From Streptomyces sp. NBC_01237 (GTDB lineage: Bacteria > Actinomycetota > Actinomycetes > Streptomycetales > Streptomycetaceae), in assembly GCF_035917275.1 (NCBI RefSeq), contig NZ_CP108509.1, positions 1 through 64,000 on the forward strand: a stretch of 64,000 bases of DNA, written 5' to 3'. The notes beneath the pieces are model-generated. The model had not been told where the DNA came from and made no database searches. It worked only from the letters and a program-made list of their open reading frames with translations. The position numbers were made by a program, and so were the translations under genes. Position 1 is the stretch's first letter. Each line of letters starts with the position of its first letter. This document shows positions 27,490 to 38,100 of the stretch, one piece after another.

Positions 27490-28605
27490 GGTCCACCTCT
27501 GAGCTGATCGCGTTCGATGATGCTTTCGGGGCGTCTGGTGGTTTTGCCGACGTCGTAGCGGGTGGCGGGGTGCCGGTTCTTCGAGCCGGGTGGCCTGCCG
27601 GGACCGGGCCGGTTGGGTTTGGGCGCACGGGTCGGACAAGGCAGGTTCGGGCGGAGGTTTCTGAACCCCCGGCGGACCCGGGCGGGGGTGAGTCGGTCGG
27701 GTTCGGCCGGCTTCTCCCAGGGGCGGCGGAGGTCTGCGGCCAGCGGCCGGGCGAGGCGGAGTTGGGTGTGGGCCGCGACGATAAGCCAAGTCCACCGGTC
27801 CGCCGCCTCGGGGGTGCGGAACTTCGGGCAGGTCCAGCCCAGCGTCTGCTTGATCATCCGGAAGGTGTGCTCCAAGTCGAATCTGCGCAGGAACGCCTGC
27901 CAGCGCAGGTCGACGCCTTCACCCTCCAGGCCGGTGGCTGACGTCCACAGCCAGACGGGGAGCGGATCGTTGCCGCCGGGCAGGCGGTCGACCTCCAGGC
28001 GAATCAACGTTCCCTCGATGAGGGGGAGTTCGCCGGTTTGGTCGATCCATGCCGAGCGCGTAGTCAGCCTCGGGTGAATGCGGTCCCAGGCCGTCGCGCG
28101 CGGTGCCGTAGCGGTCGGTGACCTGCACCGTCGCGGCGTCGGGTTCACCCCAGGTGTCGGGCTTGGCGAAGCGGAACTCCTTACCGTGCTTGGGCGGGCG
28201 TCCGCCCTGCGGCGGTGAGATCCACGGCACTGGGACCGGCTTGCGCATCACACGGTCCGTACGCATCCGTCCGAGGACCTCCACCGGCAGTCCTTCCAGG
28301 AGATAGGCCATGCGCGGAGCGTCGTAGCCGGCGTCGAAGACGATCAGGATGTCGCGGTCACCCGCCTGCCATCGGCCCATGGCGATGAGGTCCTCGACCA
28401 CTCGGCGGACCTGGGCAGCGGTGACCTCGGCGACATCGTCGGAGGGGCCCAGCCGCAGCGTGTCCAGGATCTGACACCACGAAGTCCGGCCCGACTCCAG
28501 CGCGGCGACGAACGAGTAGGGCCAGCCGGGCACGAACTGATCCGAGGAGGGTCCGCTGCGGCCGTAGACGTGGCAGAACAAGCGATCCGCACTGGTCGGC
28601 GCGTC
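27490..28605 (-). pseudogene. IS701/IS4-type transposase, truncated and frameshifted
   Basis: Reading on the minus strand from 28605, DAPTSADRLFCHVYGR begins in the middle of a DDE transposase. The catalytic Asp lies in LIVFDAGYDAPRM, and the R(3)E(6)K pattern of the IS4-like groups lies in RRFDLEHTFRMIKQTLGW. The frame changes near 28090-28110 (VTDRYGTARDG in one frame, AWDRIHPRLTTRS in the next). The first 150 or so residues are missing because the gene joins a different protein at about 28605. The 3' end lacks a natural stop. Confidence 0.75.
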
Positions 28606-29481
28606 AACTTCAGCTTCGACCACGCGAACGCGGTGCGCTGCTCGGCGTCCGGCGGGACGACGACCTGCGTCGAGGAAGGGGGGCGCGACCAGTACTCGAT
28701 CATGTCGGCCTCCGTGATCGGCCTCTCGGGGAGGGGGCCGTTCCTGTCCACGGCGCTGGGCGCGTTCGAGCGCACCCGGCTCGGCGTCACCAAGACATGC
28801 GAAGTCCCCGCGCTCAGCCTGGGCAGCGGCCAGCACGACGTCACCGCCACGTACGACCTGTGGGGGCGCGGCACCAAGGACGGCACCCGCGGCCTCAAGA
28901 TCGTCGACCCGACGACCGGCGATACGTCCTTCCTCGACTGGCGCAACAAGTCCGGCCGCGACGCCGACGCGTACTACGCCGAGTCGCTCGTGGCGGCAAC
29001 GGGCTTCGTCCCCGGCGTCACCGTGGACAAGGTGGAGGCACTGTCGGGCGGGAACAGCCAGAGCGTCCTGCAGGCGATCACCCAGGCCACCTCGCCGCGC
29101 AATCTCTCGCTCCAGGCCGCGGAGACCTACGCTGCCGGCGGCCTGTCCGTGCGCGTGGACGCGACCGGCGCCGTCACCGGCACCGCGCAGGTCACCGTCA
29201 CCTTGACCAACCCCTCGGGCACCAACACCACGCTGCCGGCCCAGCAGGGCACCGCCGCCGTCACCGGCACCCCGACCGCCGGCGCCACCCTCACCGCCGT
29301 CCCGACCAACTGGACCGCCGGCTCCTGCTACCGCTTCCAATGGCTCGACAACGGCACGGCGATCACCGCCGCGCGCGCCGCCGCCTTCACCGTGCCGGCC
29401 AGCCCCGCCGGACATGTCTACACCGTTCGGATCACCGGACAGCAGTCCGGCTACCAGCCGCTGACGGTCACCTCGCCCTGA
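28606..29481 (+). pseudogene. 3' part of a secreted protein gene, beheaded by the transposase junction
   Basis: The frame encodes about 291 residues from NFSFDHANAVRCSASGG to a stop at 29481. Codon use is strongly Streptomyces-like to the end. The C-terminal 120 residues are Thr/Ala-rich beta sandwich sequence of the bacterial Ig-like type (TPTAGATLTAVPTNWTAGS). No signal peptide or start remains because the sequence upstream of 28606 belongs to the transposase on the other strand. The original was probably an exported protein. The family of the N-terminal part is not recognised. Confidence 0.6.
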
Positions 29482-29698
29482 CCCCACGCCGGCAGGCAAC
29501 AGCGGCTGTCAGCGGGCCACGCACCCAGCCGTGAACATCAGGCGGTGCCGGCGAAACCCCTGAACCGGGCCTTCGCGAGGCGAAGGCAGACCAAGGGCCT
29601 CGGCGAGGCATCTCGCCGGGGCCCTGCCCGTACTCGATAGACCACTCCCCCGACAGCATCCGTGAGCTTGACTCTGTCGGGGATCTTGAAGGTGCCGG

Positions 29699-31088
29699 TC
29701 AGGTTCCCAGGGTTCGCCAGGACTTCGGCCGGGGTATCTCGCGCTGGTCGAGGTAGTGCTGGAAGGCAGTCGGTCGGCGGGACGTCGGTGTTTCTTCGGC
29801 CGGTGGCAGTCCGCTGAGGCGCTCGATGTTGACGGCAATGGCCGTCAGAACGTGCTGGATGTGGGCCTTTCCCTGTCCTCGGTAGCGGCAGCGCCGCATT
29901 CCGTGGCCGTGGGCGAACTCGTTGACCGTGCCCTCCACTCCCGAGCGGACCGCATAGCGGGTCTTCCACTCGGGCGTCTGTTGCTCCGCGCGGACGCGAA
30001 GTTGCAGGTCATGGAGTTCTTTCGGGGGAAAGCCCACAGTTCGGGCGCTGTCCGCGGTGGAGGTGCACTGAGTGCGGGCCGGGCAGGGACGGCACTGACT
30101 CTTGGTGAACCTGGCCACGATCAGCGGGGCCGCAGTGGGCGAGGAAGTCGGATAGGGGCCGTGCCAGCCCGCGCTGACCTGCCCCTGAGGGCAGGTGACC
30201 TGCTGACGGTCGTAGTCGATGTGGAAGTCGTCCCGGGCAAAGCCCTCGCCTCGGCGGTGCTGGCGGGTGGGATTGCCCGGCAGTGGTCCGGTGACGGTGA
30301 CCTGGTGTTCTCGGGCGGCTTGTGCCAGGTGGGGCAGGGACGTGTAGCCGGCGTCGACCAGGTGCTCGGCGGGCAGCAGCCCACGGCACGCCAGACGAGT
30401 GTGGATGCCGGGCAGGACCTGACTGTCGTGGGTGGTGGCCGCGGTGGTGGCCACATCCGTGATCACATTCGGGCCGCCGGGAGCGCACCTCTCCGTCAGA
30501 TGAGCGGCAAACCCCTTCCAGCTGATGATGTGCCCGTGCCTCGCGTAGCGGGCCGAGGTGTCGTACGGCGAGACGACTGCCCGGGACGAGGGAGGCAGCC
30601 CGGGTCCGCCTTCCTTCTCGGCGGTGCGCCAGCGCAGTCGGCCTGCCTGGTCACGGTGGTAGGTTCTGCACCATGATCTGGCGCAGGGCCTGGACGCGGG
30701 GGCCGGACGTGGGGCCTGTTTCGCGCCGGTAGAGGTGTTCCAGGAGCCGGACAGCATCGTCCCCGGCGGTCAAGATCCTGGTCGTGGGCTTGGTGGGGTT
30801 CCTGCCCAGACGGACCGGCCGACCGTAGCGGCGGCCCCACTCCTCATCGACCAGTTCGTCCAGCAGGTGAGGGGACACACCGGCGACTTCTTCGAGTGCG
30901 GCGCGGACCGCCTCGGTGACCAGCTCCAGACGGGTCAGGTCACGCACCGCTGCCAGGACGTGGGTGGAGTCGGTGCGCTGCGTGGTGCGCTCGCGCACCA
31001 GGCCGGCCTCCTTGAGACGGGCCAGCACGAGGTCGAGGAGGCGGTCAGCGCGGTCGCCTTCGGCGAGACGGTCGCGGAAGTCGGCCAG
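29699..31088 (-). pseudogene. IS1182-family transposase, frameshifted and 5'-truncated
   Basis: The N-terminal piece (RTDSTHVLAAVRDLTRLELV, then the EEWGRRYGRPVRLG region) is in one frame to about 30665. The C-terminal piece begins [12 protein letters not shown] in another frame and holds the DDE sequence [19 protein letters not shown], the [11 protein letters not shown] cysteine cluster and [20 protein letters not shown]. One extra C in CAGAACCTACCAC explains the shift. About the first 100 residues are lost, replaced by an IS110-type gene end on the other strand. Confidence 0.8.
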
Positions 31089-31089
31089 C

Positions 31090-31253
31090 ACGCTCACGAC
31101 CCTCGCACCCGCGACTACGTGGCACGACGCACCCTCGAAGGGCTCAAGACGAAGGACATCTTCCGATGCCTCAAGCGCTTCGTCGCACGAGAGGTCTACC
31201 GCCACCTCACCAGCGCATCCAGCACCGAACCATCAGCATCCAACCCGACTTGA
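31090..31253 (+). pseudogene. 3' end of an IS110-type transposase gene
   Basis: DPRTRDYVARRTLEGLKTKD then IFRCLKRFVAREVYRHL is the conserved C-terminal end of IS110-type transposases. Only about 54 residues remain, joined head-on to the IS1182 remnant. Confidence 0.65.
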
Positions 31254-31420
31254 CGATCTATAGGAGCTTCAGAGTCAAGCTCAACGAGAACGGGAGAACC
31301 CCACGCCAGCAGGCCTATAGCCCCGCAAGACCGCTCACACAGGCTCAACCCAACCGGGATACCCCAGCAAAAAACGAAACCAGCCCCTCAACTACACCCT
31401 CACGAAACGACACCGTTCCG

Positions 31421-31500
31421 GGCTCCAACTCGGCTGCTTCGCAGCCGAGTTGGAGCCCACCTCGTGGGCGAGGGCGGGTCCGCTCCGCTCCCCCGCCACA
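31421..31500. repeat. cluster of perfect hairpins with three-base loops
   Basis: A perfect 17-bp stem (31421-31437 with 31441-31457, loop TTC) is followed by a 6-bp stem with loop CTC (31455-31460 with 31464-31469) and by a GGCGGG/CCCGCC pair around TCCGCTCCGCT. The style matches the palindromes at 5-289. It could be a terminator or an old telomere scar. The surrounding 31284-31682 holds no gene. Confidence 0.6.
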
Positions 31501-31682
31501 GCCCTTGCGGCTTCGCCTCCAGGGCCGCGATGCCGTTCGGCCGTCAGCCCGCCACCTTGTGGATACCGCATGACTACGGTGACACCGCAGCCAACGGCCA
31601 GCCGTCACCCCTACGACACCACGAGTTCAATCGCTGTAACCGGAGAAATCCTAGTCGATTCACTGGGCCAGGGCTCGGATCC

Positions 31683-32132
31683 TTAAATACTTCCATCATT
31701 GATAACGGATGGTTGAACACCCAGGATCAGATTGCCCATAGCCTCCGGCATACGACCGAAGGAGGCCACCCACGTCTCGATGAGATACAGTTCGCCACAC
31801 TCATCAATCCCAAGGAAGAAACGCCCCTCGTCGTGCACACCGACAGGGAAAATAGATTTCTTTATTTCCTCGCCCCATTCGAGAAACCTGTCCTCTTCCC
31901 CCAGACATAGCATGGGGTTAAATTCAAATGGTTCGCGCGCACGACTAATCCCCGGACCGGATATGTGCACAGCGAGCCCTCCAAACTCAGCCAGGAAGGC
32001 GCTGACTACCGGGTTCCTCTGGAGACCCTCAGACTCGAAGGCCGCCAGCCACGGTTCTGCGTTAATCTGCCTATCGGGCGTCCAGCCAGCCTCTCGTAGT
32101 ACGCGGTTTACTTCTTCGGAAAAGATTCCCAT
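31683..32132 (-). CDS. SUKH-3-type immunity protein
   Basis: A 149-residue soluble acidic protein. The core AFLAEFGGLAVHISGPGISR, followed by FEFNPMLCLGEEDRFLEWGE and FPVGVHDEGRFFLGIDECG, is the SUKH-3 pattern of immunity proteins that bind and neutralise polymorphic toxins, often deaminases and nucleases. It starts five bases after the toxin stop on the same strand, the standard toxin-then-immunity order. It should protect the producer from the C-terminal toxin domain of the next gene upstream. Base composition is more AT-rich than most neighbours, as is usual for toxin tips and their immunity genes. Confidence 0.8.
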   Translation of the reverse strand: MGIFSEEVNRVLREAGWTPDRQINAEPWLAAFESEGLQRNPVVSAFLAEFGGLAVHISGPGISRAREPFEFNPMLCLGEEDRFLEWGEEIKKSIFPVGVHDEGRFFLGIDECGELYLIETWVASFGRMPEAMGNLILGVQPSVINDGSI

Positions 32133-32137
32133 CTAAA

Positions 32138-35100
32138 TCACCTCGCGGTCACGAAATTGAGATCGAAGGCGTCTTCCAACGCCACACAGCTATTACAAGG
32201 GCCTACAGGGTAGCCGTGCATCGCTTTATCTCGCGACCCACGTACGATCACTCCGGCCGCCGACGATCCTGTCGGGTTGTACCCATCTGTCAGCGCTCGT
32301 GAAACACACACGGCCAAGCCGCAGCTTCCGTGGCCGACTCCGCGCTCCATAACTGGGATATCGTCCAGAATATCCTGAACGATGGGGTGCAGCGTAGGAG
32401 GCGTTCCCCTTACGCTCGGACTTGAGTAAACCTGCCCACTTGGCAATTGAAGCGCCTCCGCAACAGCTGGACGCGCTTTGGAGGGCCGAACGGAAGATGT
32501 GATGTCTGCTTCGGCGCGAGCAGCATTAGTGACACCGCAATTGTGCACGAGGACCGGTGTGGCCCCCGCCAACACATAGTACGCGTGGACGTCCTCGATG
32601 CTGAGGTCGTGGGTTCGCTGACGCTGGGTGTAGTGCTTGACTTCGGATATCTGGACGTGCACGCCGGCGCTGGTGCGGAGCAGATGTCCGGCTTGGAGGT
32701 CTCCGGCCTGGATCCATTTTTTCAGGTCGGGTATCCAGAAGGGGTGTGTATCGGTTGCTACGATGCTTGATTGGCCGCCGTCTACGGATACGTAGATTTC
32801 AGTGAATGCCTTGTCATCTTCCGTGGTGATCGTCTGGGCAACTTTTTTCTTGACCGTTTCTCCGGTATCGACATCGGTGGTGGTTATAGTGTCGCCGACT
32901 TCGATGTCTTCGATGTCTTTTCGTGTGCCGTCTGCTAGGAGGACACCGGTTCCCGGCAAGAAGCTATGGCATACCTTTGCAATCTTGTGTGTTGCGGCAG
33001 CCAGGACGACATCGAATGTGATCTTGGCTGCTCCTTCTGTGGATCTCCCGTCAATGAAATCGTCAGCAATTTCACTGCCTCTGGCAATGATTGATTCTGC
33101 GAATCCTACTCCGGTTATTTCTTTCATTTTTCCGGTCACATACTCAGTGCATGTGCCGTCGAGAGTGACGCAGTTATATGCGTTTTTGACTTCGTCGCCT
33201 ACCGCACCAATCAGGCCGGTGCCAAACTCTCTACCTTGTTCCACGAGAGCGTCGGTAAAGGAGGAAAGCCACCCCCCGACACCTCCTCCGCCACCGCCAT
33301 TACCGCCGCCGCCGTTACCACCTCCGCCGCCGTTACCACCTCCACCGCCATTACCGCCTCCGCCACCACCTCCGCCACCGCCGCCGCCACCGCTGCCGGA
33401 AGTACCGCCGGTGTTCGGTGCCGGGTTGGTGTTGATCGGGAAGGCCGGGTCCGGCTTGCCGCTGTTGTTGCCCGGCTGGCAGTGGCCGTTGCCCGGGTCG
33501 AGGCAGGTGCCGGTGGGGTCCGAGTTGGTGGCAGGGCTCTGGCCGGCGTAGCTGTATCCGTTGAGTGTCTGGTGTTTGCCGAGTTCGAGGATGGGGTCGA
33601 CGCTGATGAACTGGCCGATTCCCGGGTCGTATTCGCGGGCGCCGATGTGGGTGAGGCCGGTGGTGGCGTCAGTGGGCTTGCCGAGGAATGCTTTGTCGTC
33701 GGGCCAGGTGGTGGGGTTGGTGCCGCGGGGGGCGCCGAAGGGGGTGGTGTAGCGCTTGGTGACGGCCTGGGTGGTGGCGTCGGTGGCGATGCTGCTGGTG
33801 CCGTGGTGGTCTGCGGCGAGGAAGCTGATCTTGCTGCCCGGGGTGCCGAGCGTGGATGTGCGGACTGCGATGTTCTGGCCTGCCGCGCTGTAGTAGCGGG
33901 TGCCGGTGACCGTCTTTGTTGTGCCCTTGGTGGTCAGGCGTACCTCGGTGGCGCCGAGGTAGAGGACGGTGTCGCCGTCTCCCGTGGCGCGGCGGATGAG
34001 GAGTTCGCCGTCGGCGTCGTAGAGGTAGCTCGTGCCGAGGGCGGGCTTGGTGCCGACTGCGGGTTCGGTGGTGGAGGTCAGTTCGCCTTCGGTGTTCCAG
34101 GTGAGGGTCTGGGTGGCCTGGGTGCCGGGGCGGTTGGTGGTGTTGCCCGCGCCGTCGTATCCGTACGTCGCCGTCTTGGCTCCGGTGGTCTTGACGAGTG
34201 GGTGGGGCTGTCCGGTGGGTGTCTTGTATCCGTAGGTGGTGGTGGCGTCGCCCGCGGCGGCGTGGGCGGTTTCGGTGGCCCGTTGGCCGGCGTCGTTGTA
34301 GGTGTAGCTGGTCCAGTAGGGGGCGGCGCCGTCGAGGTTGGCGGTGGTGCGGCCGGTGGTGGCGCAGTCTGCGGTCTTGGGGGTCCAGGCTTCGGTGAGG
34401 CGGCGGTTGCCGTCGTAGGTGAAGCACTGGTTGTCGGCCTTGGTGGTGCCGCCGAGAGTGGTGGGGTCGAGGATGGACAGGACGTTGCCCGCGTCGTCCT
34501 GGGTGAAGTTCAGGTCCTGCAGCATGTACGAGTGGGTCTGGTCGGTGACGTGGCTGCGGGTGAGGCGGCCGGTGCCCGGCTCGTACTTGTTGGTGATGTA
34601 GGTGTTCTTGGCGCCTGCTCCGAGTGTGAGCTGTTCGGCCTGGCCGAGCGCGGAGTAGCTGACGCCGAGGAGGTAGGTGTTGGTCCCGGACAGCCCTGTG
34701 GTGAGGCCGAGGGAGTTGTATTTCGGTTCGACGATCTCTTTGGGGAGGCCCGCGACGCCGGGTTCCTTGGTGTTGTTGAGGGTGCCGTCAAGAAGGTAGT
34801 CGGTGCCGAAGGTGGTGGTGGCTGCCACTGCACCGGAGGTGACCAGCGGGTCGTCGGCGGGCAGCACGACATCGGTGCTGGTGGCCCGGCCGAGGGTGTC
34901 GTAGGCGGTGACCTGCTTCGTGTATGCCTTGCCGGTGGTGCCGCCGACGTAGCGGGTGGAAGCGTCCGGCTTGCCCTTGCGGAGTGTGTCGTAGCTCCAG
35001 TGGGCGAGCTGATTGGGGGGCGTCTCTTCGGTCTGCCACAGGTCGGTCTTGCGGCCGAGTTCGTCGTACTTGTAGAGCAGTTTCGCCTTGCGCGAGTCCT

Positions 35101-38100
35101 CGGTCAGGCTGATCTGGTCGAGGTCGGTGTACTCGGTGCTGGACGTGCCCTTGTCCGGGTCGGTCGTCTGGATCTGGCGGCCGAACAGGTCGTAGGTATA
35201 AGTCCACTTCGCGTCGTCGATGCCGGTGATCAGCGACTGCTTCCCGTCGCGGGTGTAGTCGTACTTCACCCGGGTGTAGGGGGTCCCTGTCGTGGCGCCG
35301 TACGCGGTGTCGTTGGGGGCTGTGCCCGCGTAGGTGCGGGTCTCCGCGGTGCGGCCCAGGACGTCGGTGATGGTGCGGGTGGCGTTGCCGCCCTTGACCG
35401 CGGTAGTGGCGGTCGAGTCTCCGGTGTAGCTGGTGGTGGTCGACCACCGGTCCACGCCGAATACCGTGAAGGTGCTGTTCGTGGGGCGTGCTGCCGCGTC
35501 GTAGGTGGTGCGGGTCAGGGCGGGGGTGTGGGCGTAGGAGGCGCGGGCGTATGTGCCGTTCGGGGCGGCGAGGTTGTCGTAGATGTCTGCGTACGTCTCA
35601 TAGGCGAGGCCGCGTGAGTCGTATCGGGTGTCGGTCAGGATCCGGCCGCCGAGGGGCGAGGCGGTCTGGGTCTGGAGCGGGCGCAGCAGGGCGTCGGTGA
35701 TGGCATAGCTGGTCTCGTAGCTGGTGCCGTTGGCTTTGAGGGTGGCGACGGACGTCCAGGGCTGGCTGCCGCGGGCGATGTTGTAGTCGTATTTCGCTGT
35801 CGGGGTGTCGATGCCCTTGGTGCGGTTGGGTGCCCAGGTGTCGGTGATGCGGCCGAGTGCGTCGTAGGCGTTCGCGGTGTCCTTGGCAGCGGCGTCGGTG
35901 GTGCCGGTGATGGATCCGCGTGCCGGGTCGATGTAGGTGTAGTTCTTGTGGATCTGGCCGTTTGAGGTGAGTTTGGGGGAGGCGACCACCATGGTGGTGA
36001 GGGGGCCGGCTGCGGCCGGGTAGTAGGTGGAGGACGTGACGTTTTTTTGGGCGTCCTCGACGGTCAGGGGGCGTCCCAGTTTTGCGGTCGCCGTGTCGTA
36101 GGTGGTCTTGGTGACCTTTTGCCAGCCGCCGTTGACGGGTGGGTGGCGGTCGCTGGTTCCGGCGGCGGCCGGGTAGGCCTTGGCTCTGCCGGTCCAGGTG
36201 GGGAGGCCGAGTGTCGGGGTCTGGGAAGCGGTCCAGCCGGTGGCGGTGGGGTTGTCGTAGACGACGGCGGTGTCGGAGAGTACGTCTCCGCGGCTGTCGG
36301 TGTTCGCGGGGAGGTTCAGTTTGTCGTCGGTGATGACGGCTCCGGCTGTGTCCAGGCAGGCGGATCCGATGGTTCGGGTACGGGAGACGAAGCTGGTGAG
36401 GCCCTTGTCGGGGTTGCGGGCGTACCAGGTGCGGGTGCAGGTTTCGTCACCTGTTTTGCTCTGGTCTCCTACGGCTTCGGTCTGGGTGACCATGCCGTAG
36501 GTGTGTGAGGTGTAGCTGCGGCGCCAGGTGTTGCTGACGGGGAGGTAGGTGTAGGCGTAGGAACGTGCGGTACGGACGAAGTGCGCCTTGGTGTTGGCGT
36601 ACGAGCGCTGCTGGCTGGCTGTTTCCTTGTTCCAGATGTTGTTGACCGCGACGGAGACGGGTTGGGTCCCGTTGTAGGTGAGTTCCTGGCGCAGGAACCC
36701 TGCCAGTTGGTTGTGGTCGGTGGCGTCCGATACGTCCAGGCCCGCGATGTCGATCCCGGGGATGGTGGCAGTGCGGGTGGCGGTGCTGTCTAGGCGTTTG
36801 TCGCCGTGCATGCCCTGCATGTACTGGCGGACGGTCTTGGACTGGGGGTGGGCGGTGTCGCCGGTGTAGGTGGTGACCTTCCGGTAGCCGCGCCAATTGG
36901 ACCAGGTCCGCTCGTCCGCCGGTGTGAAGGGGTCGTTGTTGTAGTGCCAGCCGGGGTTCTCGTAGGTGTAGAAGTTCTCGACCGCTTCGTTCTGGCCGGC
37001 CGGGTCCGAGGTGGATACGGAGGTGACGTTGTACTTGTGGAACCAGTCGAGTTGTGGGTCGCCGCCGTTGACGGGCCAGTAGACGGGGTAGCAGGAGAGG
37101 TTGTTGTCGTCCTCGGCCGTGGGCATCTTGCTGCCGCGTACGCACTGGGGGTCGGACAGGGTGACGGTGGTGATGGCGCCGGTCTCGGTGGTGATGGTGT
37201 TGATGCGGGGGCGGGTCAGCGGGAGGATGTTGTCGGTGGCGTCGACGCGGTTGGGCCGCATGTGGTAGCCGAACTCCACCGGAGGTACGACGATGGTGCC
37301 GCCGTTCTTCCCGGTGCGCTGGAGCGACTTGAGGGTCAGGGTTTTGTCGGAGGGGTTGCCGATGTCCCCGCCGTCCAGGAACTGGTAGCTCAGGGCGTAG
37401 GTGTCGACCGGCTTGTACGCGTCGGGCTCGGCGGCCGTGGACCAGACGCTCGTGTTGATGCCGGTGAGCATCTTGCGGGTGAAGAACGTCGGTCCCTTGG
37501 GCAGGCATTCGGTCTCATCGGCGCTGCAGATGGCGTCGAAGGGGACGTCGGGCCACTTGTCGGCGGTGTCTTCGGTCAGTGAAGGGCAGTCGGCGGCGGT
37601 GCACCGTTCCTTGTAGGTGAACTCGACCTTGCCGGAGGGGTTGCCGGTGAACAGGGTGTTGGAGCGCTGTCCGTACCTGATCTCTTCGAGGTAGCCGCCG
37701 CGGGTGTAGGAGGCGAGCTCGGTTTTGTCGCCGTTCTTGGCGTAGTGGTTCGATTCCGCCTTGTACCAGTACGTGGATGCATTGCCGTGGACATCGGTGA
37801 CAAGGTCGAGGTTCCAGCGCCATGCCTGTGTTTTGGCGCGGCCGGAGTAACCGGTGCCGGAGGAGTATCCGGGCTCTCCGGAGTCGTCTCCGAAGACGGG
37901 GACGGTCCAGACGGAGTTGGTGCGTTCGGTGCCCGCACCGGGAAGTTTGTTCAGGCCGAAGGTGTACGTGGTGCCGTCACCGGTGACGACCTTCCAGTAC
38001 TCGCCCTTTCCGTCGCCCTTGCCTGCGACGATGTCGTCGCCGTCGTCGCTGTTGTCTGCTCCGGTCTCGTGGGTGACCTGGGAGGCGTCGTCATTCTTGA

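Larger units (their letters stand above)
29663..31283. mobile_element. IS remnant bounded by a 14-bp inverted repeat
   Basis: TGAGCTTGACTCTG at 29663-29676 is matched exactly by its reverse complement at 31270-31283. The interval holds the IS1182-type transposase and the 3' end of an IS110-type gene. Whether the repeat is the true IS end or a coincidence of two remnants cannot be decided by eye. Confidence 0.45.

Noticed and set aside
33236..35617. 793-residue Gly/Val-rich open frame on the plus strand
   Set aside because: Antisense of the RHS gene; the repeat look comes from the RHS YD repeats and the Gly linker.
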